DNA from: Mimachlamys varia
Taxonomy: Eukaryota > Mollusca > Bivalvia > Pectinida > Pectinidae
Direction: 5' to 3'
Length of the DNA: 64,000 nt
Assembly (NCBI GenBank): GCA_947623455.1
Contig: OX392540.1
Coordinates: 9,007,432-9,071,431 of the forward strand
Part shown: in pieces, positions 30,001 through 42,901 of the stretch
Layout of the letters: each line of letters starts with the position of its first letter
How positions within the stretch are numbered: position 1 is the stretch's first letter
Position numbers and translations under genes: made by a program
Notes under the pieces: model-generated
The model's input: only the letters and a program-made list of their open reading frames with translations
Database searches by the model: none
What the model was told of the DNA's origin: nothing

Positions 30001-33000
30001 CTCGACCACGTGGGTTTTCTCCAGGTACTCCGGTTTCCTCCCACAATAAGACCCCTCGCGCGCTAACATCCGGGCCAACAAATGTGATTAATATAAGTTG
30101 TATAACTTGTTTCATAATTGTTGTAAAATAAATCAAGTTTATATAAAAAGCTATAATATTTAACATATATTACAGGTTATGTTGAGTTATTTCAACTTTT
30201 CGCGGAACCACATTGCGTATTTGCAACTGCAAAATATAGACATTATGTAGAAAATGCATTTCTGTCGTAAACTGTTGTTTTGGCCAGAGATCTTCTCCTA
30301 CAGTTTGTAACTGATATCTTTCAAACTTATTAGGCTTAATCATCATGACATGAAGTTTTGTTTTGCTGAATAACAGTTCAATTATATAATATTTACTAGA
30401 GCTATGGTCCTTTGAAACTTTTTTGTATTTGATTCAATTCCTCTAAAATTTGGTATGATACTTCAAAAAATGATGGGTGGTCGGGTGGTGCAGTGGATAG
30501 CGCACTTGCCTTTCACCAATGCGGCCGGGGTTCGATTCCCCGACCGGACGTGAAAAGGTATGGGGTCACCTGCTCGACCACGTGGGTTTTGTCCAGGTAC
30601 TCCGGTTTCCTCCCACAATAAGACCCCTTGCGCGCTAACATCCGGGCCAACAAATGTGATTAATATAAGTTGTATAACTTGTTTCATAATTGTTGTAAAA
30701 TAAATCAAGTTTATATAAAAAGCTATAATATTTAACATATATTACAGGTTATGTTGAGTTATTTCAACTTTTCACGGAACCACATTGCGTATTTGCAACT
30801 GCAAAATATAGACATTATGTAGAAAATGCATTTCTGTCGTAAACTGTTGTTTTGGCCGGAGATCTTCTCCTACAGTTTGTAACTGATATCTTTCAAACTT
30901 ATTAGGCTTAATCATCATGACATGAAGTTTTGTTTTGCTGAATAACAGTTCAATTATATAATATTTACTAGAGCTATGGTCCTTTGAAACTTTTTTGTAT
31001 TTGATTCAATTCCTCTAAAATTTGGTATGATACTTCAAAAAATTATGGGTGGTCGGGTGGTGCAGTGGATAGCGCACTTGCCTTTCACCAATGCGGCCGG
31101 GGTTCGATTCCCCGACCGGACGTGAAAAGGTATGGGGTCACCTGCTCGACCACGTGGGTTTTCTCCAGGTACTCCGGTTTCCTCCCACAATAAGACCCCT
31201 CGCGCGCTAACATCCGGGCCAACAAATGTGATTAATATAAGTTGTATAACTTGTTTCATAATTGTTGTAAAATAAATCAAGTTTATATAAAAAGCTATAA
31301 TATTTAACATATATTACAGGTTATGTTGAGTTATTTCAACTTTTCGCGGAACCACATTGCGTATTTGCAACTGCAAAATATAGACATTATGTAGAAAATG
31401 CATTTCTGTCGTAAACTGTTGTTTTGGCCGGAGATCTTCTCCTACAGTTTGTAACTGATATCTTTCAAACTTATTAGGCTTAATCATCATGACATGAAGT
31501 TTTGTTTTGCTGAATAACAGTTCAATTATATAATATTTACTAGAGCTATGGTCCTTTGAAACTTTTTTGTATTTGATTCAATTCCTCTAAAATTTGGTAT
31601 GATACTTCAAAAAATGATGGGTGGTCGGGTGGTGCAGTGGATAGCGCACTTGCCTTTCACCAATGCGGCCGGGGTTCGATTCCCCGACCGGACGTGAAAA
31701 TGTATGGGGTCACCTGCTCGACCACGTGGGTTTTCTCCAGGTACTCCGGTTTCCTCCCACAATAAGACCCCTTGCGCGCTAACATCCGGGCCAACAAATG
31801 TGATTAATATAAGTTGTATAACTTGTTTCATAATTGTTGTAAAATAAATCAAGTTTATATAAAAAGCTATAATATTTAACATATATTACAGGTTATGTTG
31901 AGTTATTTCAACTTTTCACGGAACCACATTGCGTATTTGCAACTGCAAAATATAGACATTATGTAGAAAATGCATTTCTGTCGTAAACTGTTGTTTTGGC
32001 CGGAGATCTTCTCCTACAGTTTTTAACTGATATCTTTCAAACTTATTAGGCTTAATCATCATGACATGAAGTTTTGTTTTGCTGAATAACAGTTCAATTA
32101 TATAATATTTACTAGAGCTATGGTCCTTTGAAACGTTTTTGTATTTGATTCAATTCCTCTAAAATTTGGTATGATACTTCAAAAAATGATGGGTGGTCGG
32201 GTGGTGCAGTGGATAGCGCACTTGCCTTTCACCAATGCGGCCGGGGTTCGATTCCCCGACCGGACGTGAAAAGGTATGGGGTCACCTGCTCGACCACGTG
32301 GGTTTTCTCCAGGTACTCCGGTTTCCTCCCACAATAAGACCCCTCGCGCGCTAACATCCGGGCCAACAAATGTGATTAATATAAGTTGTATAACTTGTTT
32401 CATAATTGTTGTAAAATAAATCAAGTTTATATAAAAAGCTATAATATTTAACATATATTACAGGTTATGTTGAGTTATTTCAACTTTTCGCGGAACTACA
32501 TTGCATATTTGCAACTGCAAAATATAGACATTATGTAGAAAATGCATTTCTGTCGTAAACTGTTGTTTTGGCCAGAGATCTTCTCCTACAGTTTTTAACT
32601 GATATCTTTCAAACTTATTAGGCTTAATCATCATGACATGAAGTTTTGTTTTGCTGAATAACAGTTCAATTATATAATATTTACTAGAGCTATGGTCCTT
32701 TGAAACTTTTTTGTATTTGATTCAATTCCTCTAAAATTTGGTATGATACTTCAAAAAATGATGGGTGGTCGGGTGGTGCAGTGGATAGCACACTTGCCTT
32801 TCACCAATGCGGCCGGGGTTCGATTCCCCGACCGGACGTGAAAAGGTATGGGGTCACCTGCTCGACCACGTGGGTTTTCTCCAGGTCCTCCGGTTTCCTC
32901 CCACAATAAGACCCCTCGCGCGCTAACATCCGGGCCAACAAATGTGATTAATATAAGTTGTATAACTTGTTTCATAATTGTTGTAAAATAAATCAAGTTT

Positions 33001-36000
33001 ATATAAAAAGCTATAATATTTAACATATATTACAGGTTATGTTGAGTTATTTCAACTTTTCGCGGAACCACATTGCGTATTTGCAACTGCAAAATATAGA
33101 CATTATGTAGAAAATGCATTTCTGTCGTAAACTGTTGTTTTGGCCGGAGATCTTCTCCTACAGTTTGTAACTGATATCTTTCAAACTTATTAGGCTTAAT
33201 CATCATGACATGAAGTTTTGTTTTGCTGAATAACAGTTCAATTATATAATATTTACTAGAGCTATGGTCCTTTGAAACTTTTTTGTATTTGATTCAATTC
33301 CTCTAAAATTTGGTATGATACTTCAAAAAATGATGGGTGGTCGGGTGGTGCAGTGGATAGCGCACTTGCCTTTCACCAATGCGGCCGGGGTTCGATTCCC
33401 CGACCGGACGTGAAAAGGTATGGGGTCACCTGCTCGACCACGTGGGTTTTCTCCGGGTACTCCGGTTTCCTCCCACAATAAGACCCCTCGCGCGCTAACA
33501 TCCGGGCCAACAAATGTGATTAATATAAGTTGTATAACTTGTTTCATAATTGTTGTAAAATAAATCAAGTTTATATAAAAAGCTATAATATTTAACATAT
33601 ATTACAGGTTATGTTGAGTTATTTCAACTTTTCGCGGAACCACATTGCGTATTTGCAACTGCAAAATATAGACATTATGTAGAAAATGCATTTCTGTCGT
33701 AAACTGTTGTTTTGGCCAGAGATCTTCTCCTACAGTTTGTAACTGATATCTTTCAAACTTATTAGGCTTAATCATCATGACATGAAGTTTTGTTTTGCTG
33801 AATAACAGTTCAATTATATAATATTTACTAGAGCTATGGTCCTTTGAAACTTTTTTGTATTTGATTCAATTCCTCTAAAATTTGGTATGATACTTCAAAA
33901 AATGATGGGTGGTCGGGTGGTGCAGTGGATAGCGCACTTGCCTTTCACCAATGCGGCCGGGGTTCGATTCCCCGACCGGACGTGAAAAGGTATGGGGTCA
34001 CCTGCTCGACCACGTGGGTTTTCTCCGGGTACTCCGGTTTCCTCCCACAATAAGACCCCTCGCGCGCTAACATCCGGGCCAACAAATGTGATTAATATAA
34101 GTTGTATAACTTGTTTCATAATTGTTGTAAAATAAATCAAGTTTATATAAAAAGCTATAATATTTAACATATATTACAGGTTATTTTGAGTTATTTCAAC
34201 TTTTCGCGGAACCACATTGCGTATTTGCAACTGCAAAATATAGACATTATGTAGAAAATGCATTTCTGTCGTAAACTGTTGTTTTGGCCAGAGATCTTCT
34301 CCTACAGTTTGTAACTGATATCTTTCAAACTTATTAGGCTTAATCATCATGACATGAAGTTTTGTTTTGCTGAATAACAGTTCAATTATATAATATTTAC
34401 TAGAGCTATGGTCCTTTGAAACTTTTTTGTATTTGATTCAATTCCTCTAAAATTTGGTATGATACTTCAAAAAATGATGGGTGGTCGGGTGGTGCAGTGG
34501 ATAGCGCACTTGCCTTTCACCAATGCGGCCGGGGTTCGATTCCCCGACCGGACGTGAAAAGGTATGGGGTCACCTGCTCGACCACGTGGGTTTTCTCCAG
34601 GTACTCCGGTTTCCTCCCACAATAAGACCCCTTGCGCGCTAACATCCGGGCCAACAAATGTGATTAATATAAGTTGTATAACTTGTTTCATAATTGTTGT
34701 AAAATAAATCAAGTTTATATAAAAAGCTATAATATTTAACATATATTACAGGTTATGTTGAGTTATTTCAACTTTTCACGGAACCACATTGCGTATTTGC
34801 AACTGCAAAATATAGACATTATGTAGAAAATGCATTTCTGTCGTAAACTGTTGTTTTGGCTGGAGATCTTCTCCTACAGTTTGTAACTGATATCTTTCAA
34901 ACTTATTAGGCTTAATCATCATGACATGAAGTTTTGTTTTGCTGAATAACAGTTCAATTATATAATATTTACTAGAGCTATGGTCCTTTGAAACGTTTTT
35001 GTATTTGATTCAATTCCTCTAAAATTTGGTATGATACTTCAAAAAATGATGGGTGGTCGGGTGGTGCAGTGGATAGCGCACTTGCCTTTCACCAATGCGG
35101 CCGGGGTTCGATTCCCCGACCGGACGTGAAAAGGTATGGGGTCACCTGCTCGACCGCGTGGGTTTTCTCCAGGTACTCCGGTTTCCTCCCACAATAAGAC
35201 CCCTCGCGCGCTAACATCCGGGCCAACAAATGTGATTAATATAAGTTGTATAACTTGTTTCATAATTGTTGTAAAATAAATCAAGTTTATATAAAAAGCT
35301 ATAATATTTAACATATATTACAGGTTATGTTGAGTTATTTCAACTTTTCGCGGAACTACATTGCATATTTGCAACTGCAAAATATAGACATTATGTAGAA
35401 AATGCATTTCTGTCGTAAACTGTTGTTTTGGCCAGAGATCTTCTCCTACAGTTTTTAACTGATATCTTTCAAACTTATTAGGCTTAATCATCATGACATG
35501 AAGTTTTGTTTTCCTGAATAACAGTTCAATTATATAATATTTACTAGAGCTATGGTCCTTTGAAACTTTTTTGTATTTGATTCAATTCCTCTAAAATTTG
35601 GTATGATACTTCAAAAAATGATGGGTGGTCGGGTGGTGCAGTGGATAGCACACTTGCCTTTCACCAATGCGGCCGGGGTTCGATTCCCCGACCGGACGTG
35701 AAAAGGTATAGGGTCACCTGCTCGACCACGTGGGTTTTCTCCAGGTCCTCCGGTTTCCTCCCACAATAAGACCCCTCGCGCGCTAACATCCGGGCCAACA
35801 AATGTGATTAATATAAGTTGTATAACTTGTTTCATAATTGTTGTAAAATAAATCAAGTTTATATAAAAAGCTATAATATTTAACATATATTACAGGTTAT
35901 GTTGAGTTATTTCAACTTTTCGCGGAACCACATTGCGTATTTGCAACTGCAAAATATAGACATTATGTAGAAAATGCATTTCTGTCGTAAACTGTTGTTT

Positions 36001-39000
36001 TGGCCGGAGATCTTCTCCTACAGTTTGTAACTGATATCTTTCAAACTTATTAGGCTTAATCATCATGACATGAAGTTTTGTTTTCCTGAATAACAGTTCA
36101 ATTATATAATATTTACTAGAGCTATGGTCCTTTGAAACTTTTTTGTATTTGATTCAATTCCTCTAAAATTTGGTATGATACTTCAAAAAATGATGGGTGG
36201 TCGGGTGGTGCAGTGGATAGCGCACTTGCCTTTCACCAATGCGGCCGGGGTTCGATTCCCCGACCGGACGTGAAAAGGTATGGGGTCACCTGCTCGACCA
36301 CGTGGGTTTTCTCCAGGTACTCCGGTTTCCTCCCACAATAAGACCCCTTGCGCGCTAACATCCGGGCCAACAAATGTGATTAATATAAGTTGTATAACTT
36401 GTTTCATAATTGTTGTAAAATAAATCAAGTTTATATAAAAAGCTATAATATTTAACATATATTACAGGTTATGTTGAGTTATTTCAACTTTTCACGGAAC
36501 CACATTGCGTATTTGCAACTGCAAAATATAGACATTATGTAGAAAATGCATTTCTGTCGTAAACTGTTGTTTTGGCCAGAGATCTTCTCCTACAGTTTGT
36601 AACTGATATCTTTCAAACTTATTAGGCTTAATCATCATGACATGAAGTTTTGTTTTGCTGAATAACAGTTCAATTATATAATATTTACTAGAGCTATGGT
36701 CCTTTGAAACTTTTTTGTATTTGATTCAATTCCTCTAAAATTTGGTATGATACTTCAAAAAATGATGGGTGGTCGGGTGGTGCAGTGGATAGCGCACTTG
36801 CCTTTCACCAATGCGGCCGGGGTTCGATTCCCCAACCGGACGTGAAAAGGTATGGGGTCACCTGCTCGACCACGTGGGTTTTGTCCAGGTACTCCGGTTT
36901 CCTCCCACAATAAGACCCCTTGCGCGCTAACATCCGGGCCAACAAATGTGATTAATATAAGTTGTATAACTTGTTTCATAATTGTTGTAAAATAAATCAA
37001 GTTTATATAAAAAGCTATAATATTTAACATATATTACAGGTTATGTTGAGTTATTTCAACTTTTCACGGAACCACATTGCGTATTTGCAACTGCAAAATA
37101 TAGACATTATGTAGAAAATGCATTTCTGTCGTAAACTGTTGTTTTGGCCGGAGATCTTCTCCTACAGTTTGTAACTGATATCTTTCAAACTTATTAGGCT
37201 TAATCATCATGACATGAAGTTTTGTTTTGCTGAATAACAGTTCAATTATATAATATTTACTAGAGCTATGGTCCTTTGAAACTTTTTTGTATTTGATTCA
37301 ATTCCTCTAAAATTTGGTATGATACTTCAAAAAATGATGGGTGGTCGGGTGGTGCAGTGGATAGCGCACTTGCCTTTCACCAATGCGGCCGGGGTTCGAT
37401 TCCCCGACCGGACGTGAAAAGGTATGGGGTCACCTGCTCGACCACGTGGGTTTTCTCCAGGTACTCCGGTTTCCTCCCACAATAAGACCCCTTGCGCGCT
37501 AACATCCGGGCCAACAAATGTGATTAATATAAGTTGTATAACTTGTTTCATAATTGTTGTAAAATAAATCAAGTTTATATAAAAAGCTATAATATTTAAC
37601 ATATATTACAGGTTATGTTGAGTTATTTCAACTTTTCACGGAACCACATTGCGTATTTGCAACTGCAAAATATAGACATTATGTAGAAAATGCATTTCTG
37701 TCGTAAACTGTTGTTTTGGCCAGAGATCTTCTCCTACAGTTTGTAACTGATATCTTTCAAACTTATTAGGCTTAATCATCATGACATGAAGTTTTGTTTT
37801 GCTGAATAACAGTTCAATTATATAATATTTACTAGAGCTATGGTCCTTTGAAACTTTTTTGTATTTGATTCAATTCCTCTAAAATTTGGTATGATACTTC
37901 AAAAAATGATGGGTGGTCGGGTGGTGCAGTGGATAGCGCACTTGCCTTTCACCAATGCGGCCGGGGTTCGATTCCCCGACCGGACGTGAAAAGGTATGGG
38001 GTCACCTGCTCGACCACGTGGGTTTTGTCCAGGTACTCCGGTTTCCTCCCACAATAAGACCCCTTGCGCGCTAACATCCGGGCCAACAAATGTGATTAAT
38101 ATAAGTTGTATAACTTGTTTCATAATTGTTGTAAAATAAATCAAGTTTATATAAAAAGCTATAATATTTAACATATATTACAGGTTATGTTGAGTTATTT
38201 CAACTTTTCACGGAACCACATTGCGTATTTGCAACTGCAAAATATAGACATTATGTAGAAAATGCATTTCTGTCGTAAACTGTTGTTTTGGCCGGAGATC
38301 TTCTCCTACAGTTTGTAACTGATATCTTTCAAACTTATTAGGCTTAATCATCATGACATGAAGTTTTGTTTTGCTGAATAACAGTTCAATTATATAATAT
38401 TTACTAGAGCTATGGTCCTTTGAAACTTTTTTGTATTTGATTCAATTCCTCTAAAATTTGGTATGATACTTCAAAAAATGATGGGTGGTCGGGTGGTGCA
38501 GTGGATAGCGCACTTGCCTTTCACCAATGCGGCCGGGGTTCGATTCCCCGACCGGACGTGAAAAGGTATGGGGTCACCTGCTCGACCACGTGGGTTTTCT
38601 CCAGGTCCTCCGGTTTCCTCCCACAATAAGACCCCTCGCGCGCTAACATCCGGGCCAACAAATGTGATTAATATAAGTTGTATAACTTGTTTCATAATTG
38701 TTGTAAAATAAATCAAGTTTATATAAAAAGCTATAATATTTAACATATATTACAGGTTATGTTGAGTTATTTCAACTTTTCGCGGAACCACATTGCATAT
38801 TTGCAACTGCAAAATATAGACATTATGTAGAAAATGCATTTCTGTCGTAAACTGTTGTTTTGGCCGGAGATCTTCTCCTACAGTTTGTAACTGATATCTT
38901 TCAAACTTATTAGGCTTAATCATCATGACATGAAGTTTTGTTTTGCTGAATAACAGTTCAATTATATAATATTTACTAGAGCTATGGTCCTTTGAAACTT

Positions 39001-41863
39001 TTTTGTATTTGATTCAATTCCTCTAAAATTTGGTATGATACTTCAAAAAATGATGGGTGGTCGGGTGGTGCAGTGGATAGCGCACTTGCCTTTCACCAAT
39101 GCGGCCGGGGTTCGATTCCCCGACCGGACGTGAAAAGGTATGGGGTCACCTGCTCGACCACGTGGGTTTTGTCCAGGTACTCCGGTTTCCTCCCACAATA
39201 AGACCCCTTGCGCGCTAACATCCGGGCCAACAAATGTGATTAATATAAGTTGTATAACTTGTTTCATAATTGTTGTAAAATAAATCAAGTTTATATAAAA
39301 AGCTATAATATTTAACATATATTACAGGTTATGTTGAGTTATTTCAACTTTTCACGGAACCACATTGCGTATTTGCAACTGCAAAATATAGACATTATGT
39401 AGAAAATGCATTTCTGTCGTAAACTGTTGTTTTGGCCGGAGATCTTCTCCTACAGTTTGAAACTGATATCTTTCAAACTTATTAGGCTTAATCATCATGA
39501 CATGAAGTTTTGTTTTGCTGAATAACAGTTCAATTATATAATATTTACTAGAGCTATGGTCCTTTGAAACGTTTTTGTATTTGATTCAATTCCTCTAAAA
39601 TTTGGTATGATACTTCAAAAAATGATGGGTGGTCGGGTGGTGCAGTGGATAGCGCACTTGCCTTTCACCAATGCGGCCGGGGTTCGATTCCCCGACCGGA
39701 CGTGAAAAGGTATGGGGTCACCTGCTCGACCACGTGGGTTTTCTCCAGGTACTCCGGTTTCCTCCCACAATAAGACCCCTCGCGCGCTAACATCCGGGCC
39801 AACAAATGTGATTAATATAAGTTGTATAACTTGTTTCATAATTGTTGTAAAATAAATCAAGTTTATATAAAAAGCTATAATATTTAACATATATTACAGG
39901 TTATGTTGAGTTATTTCAACTTTTCGCGGAACTACATTGCATATTTGCAACTGCAAAATATAGACATTATGTAGAAAATGCATTTCTGTCGTAAACTGTT
40001 GTTTTGGCCAGAGATCTTCTCCTACAGTTTGTAACTGATATCTTTCAAACTTATTAGGCTTAATCATCATGACATGAAGTTTTGTTTTGCTGAATAACAG
40101 TTCAATTATATAATATTTACTAGAGCTATGGTCCTTTGAAACTTTTTTGTATTTGATTCAATTCCTCTAAAATTTGGTATGATACTTCAAAAAATGATGG
40201 GTGGTCGGGTGGTGCAGTGGATAGCGCACTTGCCTTTCACCAATGCGGCCGGGGTTCGATTCCCCGACCGGACGTGAAAAGGTATGGGGTCACCTGCTCG
40301 ACCACGTGGGTTTTCTCCAGGTCCTCCGGTTTCCTCCCACAATAAGACCCCTCGCGCGCTAACATCCGGGCCAACAAATGTGATTAATATAAGTTGTATA
40401 ACTTGTTTCATAATTGTTGTAAAATAAATCAAGTTTATATAAAAAGCTATAATATTTAACATATATTACAGGTTATGTTGAGTTATTTCAACTTTTCGCG
40501 GAACCACATTGCATATTTGCAACTGCAAAATATAGACATTATGTAGAAAATGCATTTCTGTCGTAAACTGTTGTTTTGGCCGGAGATCTTCTCCTACAGT
40601 TTGTAACTGATATCTTTCAAACTTATTAGGCTTAATCATCATGACATGAAGTTTTGTTTTGCTGAATAACAGTTCAATTATATAATATTTACTAGAGCTA
40701 TGGTCCTTTGAAACTTTTTTGTATTTGATTCAATTCCTCTAAAATTTGGTATGATACTTCAAAAAATGATGGGTGGTCGGGTGGTGCAGTGGATAGCGCA
40801 CTTGCCTTTCACCAATGCGGCCGGGGTTCGATTCCCCGACCGGACGTGAAAAGGTATGGGGTCACCTGCTCGACCACGTGGGTTTTCTCCAGGTACTCCG
40901 GTTTCCTCCCACAATAAGACCCCTCGCGCGCTAACATCCGGGCCAACAAATGTGATTAATATAAGTTGTATAACTTGTTTCATAATTGTTGTAAAATAAA
41001 TCAAGTTTATATAAAAAGCTATAATATTTAACATATATTACAGGTTATGTTGAGTTATTTCAACTTTTCACGGAACCACATTGCGTATTTGCAACTGCAA
41101 AATATAGACATTATGTAGAAAATGCATTTCTGTCGTAAACTGTTGTTTTGGCCGGAGATCTTCTCCTACAGTTTGAAACTGATATCTTTCAAACTTATTA
41201 GGCTTAATCATCATGACATGAAGTTTTGTTTTGCTGAATAACAGTTCAATTATATAATATTTACTAGAGCTATGGTCCTTTGAAACGTTTTTGTATTTGA
41301 TTCAATTCCTCTAAAATTTGGTATGATACTTCAAAAAATGATGGGTGGTCGGGTGGTGCAGTGGATAGCGCACTTGCCTTTCACCAATGCGGCCGGGGTT
41401 CGATTCCCCGACCGGACGTGAAAAGGTATGGGGTCACCTGCTCGACCACGTGGGTTTTCTCCAGGTACTCCGGTTTCCTCCCACAATAAGACCCCTCGCG
41501 CGCTAACATCCGGGCCAACAAATGTGATTAATATAAGTTGTATAACTTGTTTCATAATTGTTGTAAAATAAATCAAGTTTATATAAAAAGCTATAATATT
41601 TAACATATATTACAGGTTATGTTGAGTTATTTCAACTTTTCGCGGAACTACATTGCATATTTGCAACTGCAAAATATAGACATTATGTAGAAAATGCATT
41701 TCTGTCGTAAACTGTTGTTTTGGCCAGAGATCTTCTCCTACAGTTTGTAACTGATATCTTTCAAACTTATTAGGCTTAATCATCATGACATGAAGTTTTG
41801 TTTTGCTGAATAACAGTTCAATTATATAATATTTACTAGAGCTATGGTCCTTTGAAACTTTTT
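27044..41863 (+). repeat. 572-bp composite satellite array, block I
   Basis: 26 units, with tRNA-like heads at 27044, 27611, 28183 and then every 572 bp from 28756 to 41340. Each unit is the ~241-bp SINE plus a ~331-bp backbone (TTATGTTGAGTTATTTCAAC, GGAGATCTTCTCCTACAGTT, AGGCTTAATCATCATGACAT, GCTATGGTCCTTTGAAAC). The first three units are the most diverged. From 28756 units differ at only a few recurrent sites, such as CTCCAGGTAC, CTCCGGGTAC, GTCCAGGTAC or CTCCAGGTCC, and CGCGCGC versus TGCGCGC. The repeated 91-codon minus-strand ORFs are read-through of the SINE and are not considered genes. Confidence 0.95.
28183..28255 (+). promoter_or_regulatory. Representative tRNA-like head with internal Pol III promoter
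   Basis: Example of the head in every unit. Counting from G of GATGGG as +1, the A box TGGTGCAGTGG is +15 to +25 and the B box GGTTCGATTCC is +58 to +68, a tRNA-like spacing. CTTTCAC at +39 to +45 sits at the anticodon-loop position. A TTTT run at +116 to +119 is the first potential Pol III stop. Among the early units, the B box is changed at 27044 (GGTTTGATTCC) and 27611 (GGTTGGATTCC). It is otherwise intact in the copies I checked. Transcription is not demonstrated. Confidence 0.7.
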
Positions 41864-42901
41864 GTCCCCCGCTTCCGGAGGAACGGGGGATATTGATTTG
41901 GGTTTGTCCGTCCGTCCGTCTGTCCGTCCCTCTGTCTGTCTGTCTGTCACACTTCGTTTCCGTGCTCTATCTTTTGAAGGAATAATCCGATTTTCATTAA
42001 ACTTGGTCAGGATACTTATCATCCAAGTACCTCGGATGAGTTCGATTTTCGTGAAATTCCGCGCATATTTTATGGAGTTATCCCCCTTTTATCACCAAAT
42101 ATAGGCATCATGTACAAAATGCCATAACTCTTATGTTTTTTATTTAATTCACTTTAAATTCTGTAGAATATTATATAAGGTAATGATGTTTAACATATAT
42201 TACGGGTTTGGATGTCGTATCTCAACTTTCTTTGGAATCCGACAGAGTTTTGTCCCTTTCATTGCCTCCCTCTGTCCGTCTGTCTGTCACACTTCGTTTC
42301 CGTGCTCTTTCTTTTGAAGGAATAATCCGATTTTCATTAAACTTGGTCAGGATACTTATCATCCAAGTACCTCGGATGAGTTCGATTTTCATGAAATTCC
42401 GCGCATATTTTATGGAGTTATCCCCCTTTTATCACCAAATATAGGCATCATGTACAAAATGCCATAACTCTTATGTTTTTTATTTAATTCACTTTAAATT
42501 CTGTAGAATATTATATAAGGTAATGATGTTTAACATATATTACGGGTTTGGATGTCGTATCTCAACTTTCTTTGGAATCCGACAGAGTTTTGTCCCTTTC
42601 ATTGCCAAATGAAAGCATTATGTACAAAAAATTGCTTTCCGTGCTCTATCTTTTGAAGGAATAATTCGATTTTCATCAAACTTGTTGAGGATACTTATTA
42701 TTCAAGTATCTCGAATGAGTTCGATTTTCGTGAAATTCCGCGCATATTTTACGGAGTTATCCCCCTTTTTATCATGAAATATAGGCATCATGTACAAAAT
42801 GCTAAACGGCTCAGCCAATTTCCATTGCCAAATTTCGCACATGATGTTTCCCCCCAAGTGGCCCTGAAGCGGGGGACATAAAATCCACGAATTAGCTTGT
42901 T
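41864..42901 (+). repeat. 1038-bp insert in satellite unit, copy 1 (three ~340-bp monomers)
   Basis: Interrupts a unit between the fifth and sixth T of GAAACTTTTTT. It begins GTCCCCCGCTTCCGGAGG and nears its end with GAAGCGGGGGACATAAAATC, so the borders contain inverted GTCCCCCGCTTC words. Inside, CGTGCTCTATCTTTTGAAGG-type monomers start at 41961, 42301 and 42640 (~340-bp period). The first is led by a GTCCGTCCGTCTGTC microsatellite (41907-41949). Monomer landmarks parallel those of the satellite backbone. Small ORFs on both strands are repeat artefacts. Confidence 0.85.
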